From Klebsiella sp. RIT-PI-d (GTDB lineage Bacteria; Pseudomonadota; Gammaproteobacteria; Enterobacterales; Enterobacteriaceae): a DNA stretch of 64,000 nt. Where the stretch lies: positions 1-64,000 of the forward strand of contig NZ_LGIT01000018.1 in the NCBI RefSeq assembly GCF_001187865.1. Direction: 5' to 3'. The notes under the pieces are model-generated. The model was not told the DNA's origin, did no database searches, and worked only from the letters and a program-made list of their open reading frames with translations. Below, piece after piece: positions 28,748 through 38,800 of the stretch (position 1 is its first letter; every line of letters begins with the position of its first letter). The position numbers and the translations under genes are program-made.

Positions 28748-29021
28748 GTGCCTGCAATTTGTCCTGCGAAGTCCGAAGAGAACTCATTAAATCCGAATCT
28801 GTCAGGCCCCTCCTCGACAGTTACTCTTGCCGATGCAGGAAGAGTATCGCTCTCTCCTCGCGAAACAAATCGCTCCTCAGGCGCATTCATAAGAACAGCT
28901 GCGCTGTTCACCTGGCCTAAAACCAATACGCTCATATTGATGAGTATTGCTGAAACGTTCTTAATGGAGTTTTATGCCGGAATCCCATATTTTCCCGGCA
29001 ACCAATGAATTAAAACGTTGC
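28748..29021. other. Gap between attR and bdcR
   Basis: Both strands show short open frames here, but none has a ribosome site or recognisable product. The first about 45 bp are still related to the sequence after ssrA. I see no gene. Confidence 0.5.
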
Positions 29022-29615
29022 TTAATCCTTGATAAGGGCGGCCAGTGCCAGCCCCGCAAGACGGGCGCTTGAGAGAAGCTGCTCAACACTGTGACCCTGA
29101 CGAGCCTTAGCAGACAGTCCGGACATAACGGTGCTGACAAAGTCGGTCAGACGTCCGGCATCTTGCGGATAGCGAGTCGCTATAAAACGGCGAATAGTGT
29201 CCTCAGCGGCCCTATGGAAAACGTTTGAGGCCTGACGAGCCTGTTGATCATTACACCGTGTCCCCTCAATAACCAGGCAGCCAGTACACACTTCATCTTC
29301 ACCATAGCGCCGGGCTGCCTCGGTCAGCAGATCGGTCAACGCTTCCGCCACGGTTCGATCGTCACGCAGCAGTTGAGTAAGGGGGATCGCGCCTGTTTTG
29401 GCATAGCGATCCAGCACGCGGGAATACAATCCGGCCTTATTACCAAAAGCGCCATAAAAACTCGGAGGATTAATATCAAGGGTATCGGTAACATCAACGA
29501 TGCTGACCGCGTCATAACCTTTTGCATGAAATAATCTCTGAGCAACAGCAACGGCGTGTTCAGCGTCGAATTTTCGGGGGCGTCCAGGCGTTCTTACCTG
29601 TTTTTTAGTGATCAC
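29022..29615 (-). CDS. bdcR: TetR-family regulator BdcR
   Basis: The 197-residue TetR/AcrR regulator has an N-terminal helix-turn-helix (about 15-60; RPRKFDAEHAVAVAQRLFHAKGYDAVSI, INPPSFYGAFGNKAGL) and a C-terminal ligand domain with a CTGCLVIEG motif. It strongly resembles E. coli BdcR (YjgJ) in sequence and length if it starts at GTG 29615, which has AGG 7 bp upstream. It is divergent from bdcA, as in E. coli, and should repress it. A 12-bp palindrome overlaps its own start codon. In E. coli the pair lies elsewhere, at about 96 min. Confidence 0.9.
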   Translation of the reverse strand: MITKKQVRTPGRPRKFDAEHAVAVAQRLFHAKGYDAVSIVDVTDTLDINPPSFYGAFGNKAGLYSRVLDRYAKTGAIPLTQLLRDDRTVAEALTDLLTEAARRYGEDEVCTGCLVIEGTRCNDQQARQASNVFHRAAEDTIRRFIATRYPQDAGRLTDFVSTVMSGLSAKARQGHSVEQLLSSARLAGLALAALIKD

Positions 29616-29655
29616 TACAAAACCTATTGACATCAATCCGGGACTATTTTGTAAT
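29606..29655 (+). promoter_or_regulatory. bdcA promoter and candidate BdcR operator
   Basis: TTGACA (29627-29632), a 17-bp spacer and TGTAAT (29650-29655) form a good plus-strand promoter for bdcA. The perfect palindrome TAGTGATCACTA (29606-29617) overlaps the bdcR start codon and lies just upstream of the -35. This fits a TetR-type operator, but binding is inferred. Confidence 0.65.
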
Positions 29656-29686
29656 GCATACTACGAAATCATACAAGGACATTTTC

Positions 29687-30400
29687 ATGAGCGCATTTCA
29701 GAATAAGCAGGTTCTGGTTCTTGGTGGGAGCCGGGGGATTGGCGCAGCTATCGTTCGGCGTTTTGCCAGTGATGGTGCCCGGGTCAAATTTTCTTTTGCC
29801 GGATCGAAGGATGCAGCCGAACAGCTGGCGAATGAAACAGGCTCTACTGCCGTTCATAGTGACAGTTCGATCCGTGATGAGGTCATTACAACTGTACGCG
29901 AAAGTGGCCCCCTGGACATACTTGTGGTTAATGCCGGTATCGCTATATTTGGCGATGCTCTGGAGCAGGATCCGGATGCAATCGATCGCCTCTTCCGGAT
30001 TAACATTCATGCGCCCTATCATGCTGCTGTAGAAGCTGCCCGGCATATGCCTGAAGGTGGACGCATTATCATCATCGGTTCCGTAAATGGCGATCGAATG
30101 CCGATTCCGGGCATGGCGTCTTACGCACTCAGCAAGTCTGCATTACAAGGTCTGGCTCGCGGGCTGGCCCGTGATTTCGGTCCACGTGGGATCACCATTA
30201 ATGTCGTTCAGCCGGGGCCTGTTGATACCGATGCGAATCCGGAAAACGGCCCTATGAAAGATCTTATGCACAGTTTCATGGCTATCAAAAGACATGGGCG
30301 CCCTGAAGAGGTGGCTGGTATGGTGGCGTGGCTGGCGGGACCCGAGGCGGGTTTTGTAACCGGTGCAATGCATACGATCGATGGCGCTTTTGGAGCATAA
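29687..30400 (+). CDS. bdcA: BdcA, SDR-family c-di-GMP-binding biofilm dispersal protein
   Basis: The 237-residue short-chain dehydrogenase-like protein has the cofactor motif GGSRGIG, NAG (VVNAGIAIFG), a YALSK catalytic-type motif and the C-terminal VTGAMHTIDGAFGA. It is close to E. coli BdcA (YjgI), reported to bind cyclic di-GMP and promote biofilm dispersal. I start at the ATG at 29687, with AAGGA upstream, giving the E. coli length. Here it lies directly upstream of a giant biofilm adhesin gene, in the same direction, separated by 0.9 kb. Confidence 0.92.
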   Translation: MSAFQNKQVLVLGGSRGIGAAIVRRFASDGARVKFSFAGSKDAAEQLANETGSTAVHSDSSIRDEVITTVRESGPLDILVVNAGIAIFGDALEQDPDAIDRLFRINIHAPYHAAVEAARHMPEGGRIIIIGSVNGDRMPIPGMASYALSKSALQGLARGLARDFGPRGITINVVQPGPVDTDANPENGPMKDLMHSFMAIKRHGRPEEVAGMVAWLAGPEAGFVTGAMHTIDGAFGA

Positions 30401-31321
30401 ATATGCGGGATGGTGAGTAGTTAAAGAGTGGCTTCTCACCGTTCTGTTCTGAAACAGCAAGTACACATCTGTTGACTGAAATGAAAAAACCGTAAGTACA
30501 ACGCGGTGGTGTTACCCGCGAATGGTATATGCGAACGGGTTAATAGTTAGAATTTAAATAGTTAACACACATTACTATTAAATAATGATAAAAGTTTTTA
30601 TCTTAGCGAAATCCAAATAGAAATAGACCGATAAAATCAAGGGTTATTTTCAACACAATTACCCCTACATCATTCACTTACAATAAAGCAGCGCCGTAAT
30701 ATACCCTTTAAAACCTACCTGGTTATATATTTGTTCTCTGTTGAATCCTTTCAGCATAAAAGGTTATACGTCACATTAATTATTACAATACCTTTATGCG
30801 ACCTTTAATCTTCATCATGAAGTTTATTCAAATTAGAAATTAACCTTTCTTAAATACCGATTATTATTAAATTTCACTGAATCCCGCTCATCAATAACCA
30901 CCAGAAAGCACAAACAATAAATTTAATTAAAAACAATAAATTACAAACAAAACTCCTTTTAATCCACATTGATCAATATCACAAAAAACAACATTTATTA
31001 TTCAGGCTAAAGTAAGCTTTAGTATTCATAAATTTGCTCTTTCTTATTTATCTGGCTATATGATGAATAAGCCAGACGATAGATAACGTTCGTGAGGAGC
31101 CTACCTTCTACCTGAGAGTCACTGAGAAACTCATCAGCGACCAAAAAAACCAATTGCTTTTATATCGCTAATGCCGCACAGCAGTAGCCTTAATGAAATG
31201 TTAATAAAATGACGGTGAGAAACTATTTAACAATAGAATCTCTGCCGCGGAAACCCTTTACCTCTAATTACGACGAGGCGCTATCAGAGCGCTTTATCCA
31301 TATTTTCGGGAGTAAGAATCA
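30401..31321. other. AT-rich, gene-free region upstream of the giant adhesin
   Basis: About 920 bp hold no convincing gene. The stretch is very AT-rich (for example only 9 G/C in 30541-30600), whereas the adhesin gene is GC-rich. This suggests H-NS-type silencing of a horizontally acquired regulatory region. Seen inside it: a short GGTGAG/CTCACC dyad after bdcA, a palindrome GATAAAAG/TTTTTATC (30587-30602), an FNR-like half-perfect site TTGAT-N4-ATCAC (30969-30982), and a hairpin GCGCT/AGCGC (31278-31292) in the likely 5' leader. The adhesin promoter was not identified. Confidence 0.6.
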
Positions 31322-34300
31322 ATGGTGTCGATATCTGTTATCTCTGCTTTAACGGGTGTAGAAACGTCTACGACTGCTTCTGAAGTTACGTTGAGCCATC
31401 CTGCCATTGTAAAACTTCAGGTTGAGCGGGCTGATATCGCCTCCCTTGCCCGAACCAACAATGACCTGATTGTCCATTTGCGCTCCGGCGAAACCATTAC
31501 TATTAAAAACTTTTACCTGGCCGATGGAGCAACGCATAGCTCACTGGTGCTTGAAGACGGTCAGGGCGCGCTATGGTGGGTTGAAGATCCTGCCGCAGCC
31601 GGGCTTAGTTGGGTGCAGATAGGCAGTATTGATGATCTTATCGTCGCGACAGGTACGACAGCAGCAGAGGGCGCCGCACCGGTATGGCCCTGGGTACTGG
31701 GTGGATTATTAGGCGGAGGCGGACTGGCCGCCGTCGCCGCATCGAGTGGCGGAAGCAGCAGCAAAGATGACGATCACCTCCCTACATTACCACCCGGAAG
31801 CGAAACGGGAGTAGATAATACACCTCCTGATGTGCCTCAAAATCTGCTGATCAGCGGTGATGGCAAAACGCTTACCGGCAGCGCTGAACCCGGCAGTACC
31901 ATTACGGTCACCGATGCCAATGGTAATGTGATTGGCTCCGGTGAAACCGGTAGTGACGGTCAGTTTACAATTGGTCTTGATACGCCGCAGACCGACGGTC
32001 GGCCTATTGACGTCGTGGCGACCGATCCCGCAGGCAATACTGGCCCTTCTGCCAGCGTAGATACGCCGGATTTGACAGCCCCGGCTGCGCCGACCAATCT
32101 CTTAATTAGCGATGAAGGCGCAACGCTGACCGGTAAAGCGGAACCTGGCAGTACGGTTAAGGTTACTGATGCCAGCGGGAAACTCATTGGTAGTGGGGTC
32201 GCTGATGCGGAGGGTAATTTCCGCCTGACGCTCAGCCCGGTCCAGAATCATGGTGAAACACTTAACGTCAGCGCTACCGATGCGGCTGGCAATACGAGTC
32301 CTTCGGCTACTGTCATCGCCCCGGATCTTCTATCGTCAGATGCCGGAACATTTGACCACGTGCTGGACGATGTGGGATCGATTACCGGCGAGTTACGCAA
32401 TGGCCAGCTCACCGACGATACTCGCCCTACCCTCACGGGTAGCGGTCAGCCTGGGGCAACCATTACGTTCTACGACAATGGTATCGCTATCGGCAGTACC
32501 CTGGTGGATGCTCGTGGTGCGTGGAGTTTTACCCCGGCGACCCCGCTGAGTGAAGGCACGCATATTTTAACCGTCTCTTTTAGCAATACCGGGACATTCT
32601 CAGAACCGTTTACGCTGATTGTAGATACCACCCCGCCGACAGCCCCGACCGATTTAATCACCTCCGAAGACGGCACCACCGTCACCGGCAGCGCCGAGGC
32701 GGGCAGCACCGTGACCCTGACCGACGCCAGCGGCAACGTGCTGGGGAGCGGAGTTGCAGGCGCAGACGGACGCTTCAGCATTGGCATCACCCCGGCGCAG
32801 ACCCACGGCGAGACTCTGACCGCCGTGGCGCAGGATGCGGCCGGGAACACCGGGCCATCGGCCATCTTCACTGGCTCTGACTCGCAGGTGCCGGCGGTCC
32901 CGGTGATTGTGAATGTGCTCGACGATGCCGGCACCCTGACTGGCAACCTGAGCAACGGCCAGAGCACCGATGACGCCACGCCGACCCTCAGCGGCAGCGG
33001 CGAACCCGGCTCCACCGTCTCGCTGTACAGCGATGATGTTTTGCTGGGCACCGTGCTGGTCGATGCCTCCGGCAACTGGCGCTTTACCCCGGCCACCCCG
33101 CTTGCCGACGGTCCGCATACGTTTACCGCCACCGCCACTAACGCCAGCGGCACCAGCGGGACCTCCGCCAGCTTTACCCTCACCGTTGACACTGTTCCGC
33201 CGACAGCCCCGACCGATTTAACCACCTCCGAAGACGGCACCACCGTCACCGGCAGCGCCGAGGCGGGCAGCACCGTGACCCTGACCGACGCCAGCGGCAA
33301 CGTGCTGGGGAGCGGAGTTGCCGGCGCAGACGGACGCTTCAGCATTGGCATCACCCCGGCGCAGACCCACGGCGAGACTCTGACCGCCGTGGCGCAGGAT
33401 GCGGCCGGGAACACCGGGCCATCGGCCATCTTCACTGGCTCTGACTCGCAGGTGCCGGCGGTCCCGGTGATTGTGAATGTGCTCGACGATGCCGGCACCC
33501 TGACTGGCAACCTGAGCAACGGCCAGAGCACCGATGACGCCACGCCGACCCTCAGCGGCAGCGGCGAACCCGGCTCCACCGTCTCGCTGTACAGCGATGA
33601 TGTTTTGCTGGGCACCGTGCTGGTCGATGCCTCCGGCAACTGGCGCTTTACCCCGGCCACCCCGCTTGCCGACGGCCCGCACACCCTGACCGCCACCGCC
33701 ACTAACGCCAGCGGCACCAGCGGGACCTCCGCCAGCTTTACCCTCACCGTTGACACTGTTCCGCCGACAGCCCCGATCGATTTAATCACCTCCGAAGACG
33801 GCACCACCGTCACCGGCAGCGCAGAAGCAGGCAGCACCGTGACCCTGACCGACGCCAGCGGCAACGTGTTGGGGAGTGGCATCACCGGGGCAGACGGACG
33901 CTTCAGCATTGGCATCACCCCGGCGCAGACCCACGGCGAGATCCTGACCGCCGTGGCGCAGGATGCGGCCGGGAATACCGGGCCATCGGCCACCTTCGCT
34001 GGCTCTGACTCACAGGTGCCGGCCGTCCCGGTGATTGTGAATGTGCTCGACGATGCCGGCACCCTGACCGGCAACCTGAGCAACGGCCAGAGTACCGATG
34101 ACGCCACGCCGACCCTCAGCGGCAGCGGCGAACCCGGCTCCACCGTCTCGCTGTACAGCGATGATGTTTTGCTGGGCACCGTGCTGGTCGATGCCTCCGG
34201 CAACTGGCGCTTTACCCCGGCCACTCCGCTTGCCGACGGCCCGCATACGTTTACCCCCCCCGCCCCTAACGCCAGCGGCACCAGCGGGACCTCCGCCAGC

Positions 34301-35893
34301 TTTACCCTCACCGTTGACACTGTTCCGCCGACAGCCCCGATCGATTTAATCACCTCCGAAGACGGCACCACCGTCACCGGCAGCGCCGAGGCAGGCAGCA
34401 CCATCACTATGACCGATGGAAACGGCCAGCCGCTCGGCAGTGTTGTCGTCGGAACTGACGGCAGTTTTACAGTTTCGCTGACGCCGGCACAGATTAACGG
34501 GCAGACGCTGAACGTGGTGGCAACCGATCCGGCAGGCAATAGCAGTCCGACTGCTACCGTCACTGCACCAGATGGTGCGACACCGGGTACACCGGTGATT
34601 GAGGTGGCGATTGATGATGCAGGCCCTCAGACGGGGCCACTGAGCAATAGTCAAAGCACTGATGACACCACGCCAACCCTCACCGGCAGCGGCGTGCCGG
34701 GCGCAACGCTTACTGTCTATGACAACGGCGTTGAAATCGGCTCGACGCTCATCGACAGCGCGGGCCGCTGGCGCTTTACTCCTACTGCACCGCTGGGCAA
34801 CGGCAATCATGCGCTTACCGTGACGGCGACTGATACGGCGGGCAACACCAGCCCGGCATCCGGTGTCTTTACCCTGACAGTAGATACTAACGCGCCGGCC
34901 GTTCCGGTCTTTACCAGCCTGACCGATGATGCAGGCACGCTGACCGGTCCGCTGATCAACGGGCAAGTCAGTGATGATGCTCAGCCGACATTTGCCGGTC
35001 GCGCCGAGCCTGGCAGCACCATCACTCTGTATGACAACGGCACAGTTATCGGCCTGGCGACGGTCGATAACAGCAGGAGCTGGACCTTCACGCCGACGAC
35101 AGCCCTGGCTGACGGTAGTCACAGCTTTACCATTACCGCGACCGATGCAGTGGGAAATACCAGCGCGCTCTCAGCCCCGTGGACGGTGATTATCGATACC
35201 GTTGCGCCAGATGCGCCTCTCTCCCCTGCGGCAACCGATGCGTCAGGTAGCATCACCGGAGCCATTGCTGAAGGTCAATTCACCGATGAAACGCGCCCGG
35301 TGCTGAGCGGTAGCGGCGAAGCGGGTGCGACGGTAAGCATTTACGATGGAGCGACGTTGCTGGGGACCGCGATTATTAACGACGCGGGTAACTGGCGCTT
35401 TACGCCAACGACACCGCTGGGCGAAGGCGCACACGCGCTGAGCGTTACCCTCACCGATGTCGCAGGCAACATCAGCCCGCCGTCATCAGCACTGAATTTT
35501 GTGGTGGATACCACCCCGCCTGCTGCGCCAGTCGATCTCACGACCTCTGAAGATGGCACGACCGTCACCGGCAGCGCGGAAGCGGGCAGCACCGTGACCA
35601 TTACCGATGCGGGCGGCAATATGCTTGGCCGCGGCACCGCCGATCAAAACGGCAGTTTCAGTATTGGCATTGTTCCGGCGCAGACCGACGGCGAGGCGCT
35701 GACGGCGATAGCCCGTGATGCGGCGGGTAATCAGGGTCCCTCGGCGGCCTTCAGCGGTGCACTCTCCGGTGTCCCGGATGTGCCGCTGCTGGTCGCTATC
35801 GTCGACAATGTGGGGAGTGTTACCGGCAATCTGAGCGACGGACAAACCACGGATGATACCACCCCCGACCCTCAACGGTACTGGCGAACCTAA
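31322..35893 (+). CDS. bapA: BapA-type giant adhesin, N-terminal part (frameshifted)
   Basis: This is the first 1,523 codons of a very large repetitive adhesin. The N-terminal domain (about 1-130) is the BapA-prefix type (HPAIVKLQVERADIASLARTN; VHLRSGETITIKNF). It ends in a Trp-Pro and glycine-rich hydrophobic stretch (WPWVLGGLLGGGGLAAVAAS) that may hold the protein in the secretion channel. Alternating bacterial Ig-like repeats follow: Big_6 type (EDGTTVTGSAEAGSTVTLTD) and Big_13 type (NGQSTDDATPTLSGSGEPG). The frame is lost at a C5 run (35862-35866), which carries one C more than the equivalent place in sister repeats. After it, reading ends at 35893. Correcting that base joins it to the next ORF. 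A GGGAGT ribosome site precedes the start. Confidence 0.9.
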   Translation: MVSISVISALTGVETSTTASEVTLSHPAIVKLQVERADIASLARTNNDLIVHLRSGETITIKNFYLADGATHSSLVLEDGQGALWWVEDPAAAGLSWVQIGSIDDLIVATGTTAAEGAAPVWPWVLGGLLGGGGLAAVAASSGGSSSKDDDHLPTLPPGSETGVDNTPPDVPQNLLISGDGKTLTGSAEPGSTITVTDANGNVIGSGETGSDGQFTIGLDTPQTDGRPIDVVATDPAGNTGPSASVDTPDLTAPAAPTNLLISDEGATLTGKAEPGSTVKVTDASGKLIGSGVADAEGNFRLTLSPVQNHGETLNVSATDAAGNTSPSATVIAPDLLSSDAGTFDHVLDDVGSITGELRNGQLTDDTRPTLTGSGQPGATITFYDNGIAIGSTLVDARGAWSFTPATPLSEGTHILTVSFSNTGTFSEPFTLIVDTTPPTAPTDLITSEDGTTVTGSAEAGSTVTLTDASGNVLGSGVAGADGRFSIGITPAQTHGETLTAVAQDAAGNTGPSAIFTGSDSQVPAVPVIVNVLDDAGTLTGNLSNGQSTDDATPTLSGSGEPGSTVSLYSDDVLLGTVLVDASGNWRFTPATPLADGPHTFTATATNASGTSGTSASFTLTVDTVPPTAPTDLTTSEDGTTVTGSAEAGSTVTLTDASGNVLGSGVAGADGRFSIGITPAQTHGETLTAVAQDAAGNTGPSAIFTGSDSQVPAVPVIVNVLDDAGTLTGNLSNGQSTDDATPTLSGSGEPGSTVSLYSDDVLLGTVLVDASGNWRFTPATPLADGPHTLTATATNASGTSGTSASFTLTVDTVPPTAPIDLITSEDGTTVTGSAEAGSTVTLTDASGNVLGSGITGADGRFSIGITPAQTHGEILTAVAQDAAGNTGPSATFAGSDSQVPAVPVIVNVLDDAGTLTGNLSNGQSTDDATPTLSGSGEPGSTVSLYSDDVLLGTVLVDASGNWRFTPATPLADGPHTFTPPAPNASGTSGTSASFTLTVDTVPPTAPIDLITSEDGTTVTGSAEAGSTITMTDGNGQPLGSVVVGTDGSFTVSLTPAQINGQTLNVVATDPAGNSSPTATVTAPDGATPGTPVIEVAIDDAGPQTGPLSNSQSTDDTTPTLTGSGVPGATLTVYDNGVEIGSTLIDSAGRWRFTPTAPLGNGNHALTVTATDTAGNTSPASGVFTLTVDTNAPAVPVFTSLTDDAGTLTGPLINGQVSDDAQPTFAGRAEPGSTITLYDNGTVIGLATVDNSRSWTFTPTTALADGSHSFTITATDAVGNTSALSAPWTVIIDTVAPDAPLSPAATDASGSITGAIAEGQFTDETRPVLSGSGEAGATVSIYDGATLLGTAIINDAGNWRFTPTTPLGEGAHALSVTLTDVAGNISPPSSALNFVVDTTPPAAPVDLTTSEDGTTVTGSAEAGSTVTITDAGGNMLGRGTADQNGSFSIGIVPAQTDGEALTAIARDAAGNQGPSAAFSGALSGVPDVPLLVAIVDNVGSVTGNLSDGQTTDDTTPDPQRYWRT
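32633..34408 (+). repeat. Tandem 564-bp repeats inside the adhesin gene
   Basis: Three near-identical 564-bp units begin at 32633, 33197 and 33761. A fourth starts at 34325 and diverges after about 80 bp. Each unit encodes 188 residues, one Big_6 plus one Big_13 domain. The near identity at DNA level, with only scattered changes, indicates recent duplication or homogenisation. The rest of the adhesin repeats are much more diverged. Repeat number here is expected to vary between strains. Confidence 0.93.
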
Positions 35894-38800
35894 TGCCACC
35901 ATCACGGTTTACAACAATGGCATTGCTATTGGTACGACCTCGGTGGATGACGCCGGCAACTGGCGTTTTACCCCTTCCCCGGCTCTGCCGGAAGGGGAGA
36001 ATACATTTACCTTTACCCTGACGGCCACTAACGGTAACGGCACCAGCGGCATCTCTTTACCGCTGACGATTATTGTTGATACTACGCCGCCTGCCGCGCC
36101 GGGCGATCTGGCGGTAACCGGGGACGGGACGACCCTCACCGGGACGGCTGAAGCGGGCAGTACCGTGACGATTACTGATGCCAGTGGCAATATCATTGGC
36201 ACTAGCGTGGCAGGCCCGGACGGCACCTTTAGCGCCACGCTGACACCTGCGCAGATTAACGGTGAAGCGTTGACCGCCACGGCGACCAACCTGGCAGGCA
36301 ACGCCGGTCCGGGCGCAGACATTAGCGCACCGGATATTACCGCTCCGGCGGCACCGGACGGCCTGGCCATTTCAGAAGACGGAACAACGCTCACCGGTAA
36401 TGCCGAAGCCGGCAGTACTGTAACGGTGACCGATGGCAACGGTCAGTCGCTGGGCACCACCACCGCGGCACCAGATGGCACGTTTACCTTGCCGTTGACC
36501 CCGCCGCTGACCAACGGTGAAACGCTGAATGTTGTGGCCAGCGACCCGACCGGCAACAACAGTCCAGCCGCCAGCACCACTGCGCCTGATACCACGCCGC
36601 CGCAAGTTCCCACACTTGAGGCAGTGACTGACGACAGCGGTCCGTTAACCGGGCCGCTGACCGGCGGTCAGAGCACTGATGATACCCGTCCAGCCCTCAG
36701 CGGCAGCGCCGAGCCTGGCACGATCATCACGGTTTATGATAACGGTGCGCTGCTCGGCACAACACAAACCACTGCCGCAGGAAGCTGGATATTTACGCCG
36801 ACGCTGCCGCTGACAGAGGGTAACCACGCGCTGACCGTTACTGCAACGGATGCAGCAAATAATACCAGCGCCGCCAGCCCGGCCTTTAATGTGGTCGTGG
36901 ATACCCTGGCCCCGCCGATGCCGGTTATTGAGACCATCGTCGACAGTTCAGGATCGACCATTAACGCGCCGATCACCGACGATCCTCGCCCGACCTTTAG
37001 CGGGACTGGCGAAGCCGGGACCACCCTCACCTTTTACGATAACGGCCTACCTGCGGGCAGCGTGGTAGTAGCGGCTGACGGCCGCTGGACCTTTACGCCT
37101 GCGAACGATTTGACCGAGGGTGCGCATACCATCACTCTCACCGCTCAGGATGCCGCCGGAAATATCAGTGCGCCATCGCTGGCGCTGACGCTTGAGGTCG
37201 ATACAATCGCACCGGATGCGCCTGCCGTTCCGGTAATTAATGACGATACCGGTACGATCACCGGTCCGGTGGCAGACGGTCAGCCGACGGATGAAACGCG
37301 CCCGCGCCTGACCGGCAGCGGCGAGGCGGGAACGACAATCACCGCCTGGCAAGGCAATGTCATCGTGGGCAGCGCGGTGGTTGACGCTCAGGGTAACTGG
37401 AGCCTGATCCCGAATACGCCGCTGGCGCAGGGGATCAACGCCCTGCGCTTTACGGCCACCGATCCGGCCGGTAACGTCAGCGAATTCTCCGCAACGCTGA
37501 ACATTAACATCGATATCACGCCACCTGCGGCGCCGACCGCGCTGGTTGTTTCCCTCGATGGCACCACCGTCACCGGTTCAGCGGAAGCCGGAAGCCTGGT
37601 CACGATCAGTGATATTAACGGTAACCGTCTGGGTTCAGCGACGGCAGGCGGCGATGGTACTTTCTCTGTCACGATTTCCCCGGCGCAAACTGACGGCGAA
37701 TCGCTGCTGGCGATAGCCCGCGACAGCGCCGGCAACAGCGGTCCGACCGCCGCGTTCAGCGGTTCGACATCAGGCTACCCTGACGTGCCGACGATCCTCG
37801 CCGTCTCCGATGATGTAGGATCAATCAGAGGGAATCTGAGCAACGGCCAGCATACCGATGATACCCGGCCGACGCTGAGCGGGACTGGCGAGCCGGGCGC
37901 GACCATCACCGTCTATCTTAACGGTGAAGCCGTCGATAGCGTGCTGGCTGATGCCGCCGGCAACTGGCGCTATACCCCGGCGACCCCGCTGGCGGAAGGG
38001 GAAAATGCGTTTACCTTTACCGTCACGGCAACCAACAATAACGGCACCAGCGGCGAGTCTCAGCCTTTCACCCTGGTTGTTGACACCCTTGCCCCGGATG
38101 CCCCGACGATCGCACAGGTGATTGACGACGCCGGGACCCTCACTGGCGCGCTCACCAACGGGCAGATGACGGACGATCGTCAGCCAACGTTTAACGGCAG
38201 TAGCGAACCGGGTGCCACACTGACGTTCTATGATAACGGCGTGCAAATCGGTAGCGTACTGGCGGATAACAACGGCAACTGGCACTTTACCCCCTCTTCG
38301 CCGCTGAACGAAGGGGCGCACAGCATCACCGTGACGGCGACAGATACCGCAGGCAATGTCGGTGTCGCCTCACCGGCCTTTGGTTTCACCGTGGCAATCA
38401 CGGCCCCTGATGCACCAGCCATTACGGCCGTTGTTGATGATATCGGCCCCCTTACCGGTACGCTCAGCAGCGGACAAACCACCGACGATACGCAACCGCA
38501 ATTGAGCGGTACAGCGGCCATCGGCAGCCAGATTATTATCTACGATAATGGCGTGCAACTGGGCACCACCATCGCAGACGGTGACGGACGCTGGATCTTT
38601 ACCCCGAATGTGGCGCTGAGTGAAGGCAATCATGACTTTACCGTTACCGCTGCCGATGCTACGGGTAATGTCAGCGCAGCGTCACCTGTATTCACTCTGA
38701 TTGTTGATGTCACTGCGCCAGTCGCGCCTGCAATTCCTGTGGTGACTGACGATGTGGGAAGCATTACCGGCCCGCTGACTAACGGCCAGGCCACCGATGA

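Noticed and set aside
28687-29008. Overlapping ORFs on both strands between attR and bdcR
   Set aside because: They run through the duplicated terminator and show no recognisable protein.
32470-34563. 697-codon minus-strand ORF inside the adhesin gene
   Set aside because: It mirrors the tandem Ig repeats: GC-rich codon bias keeps the opposite strand open. No ribosome site or protein-like domain order.
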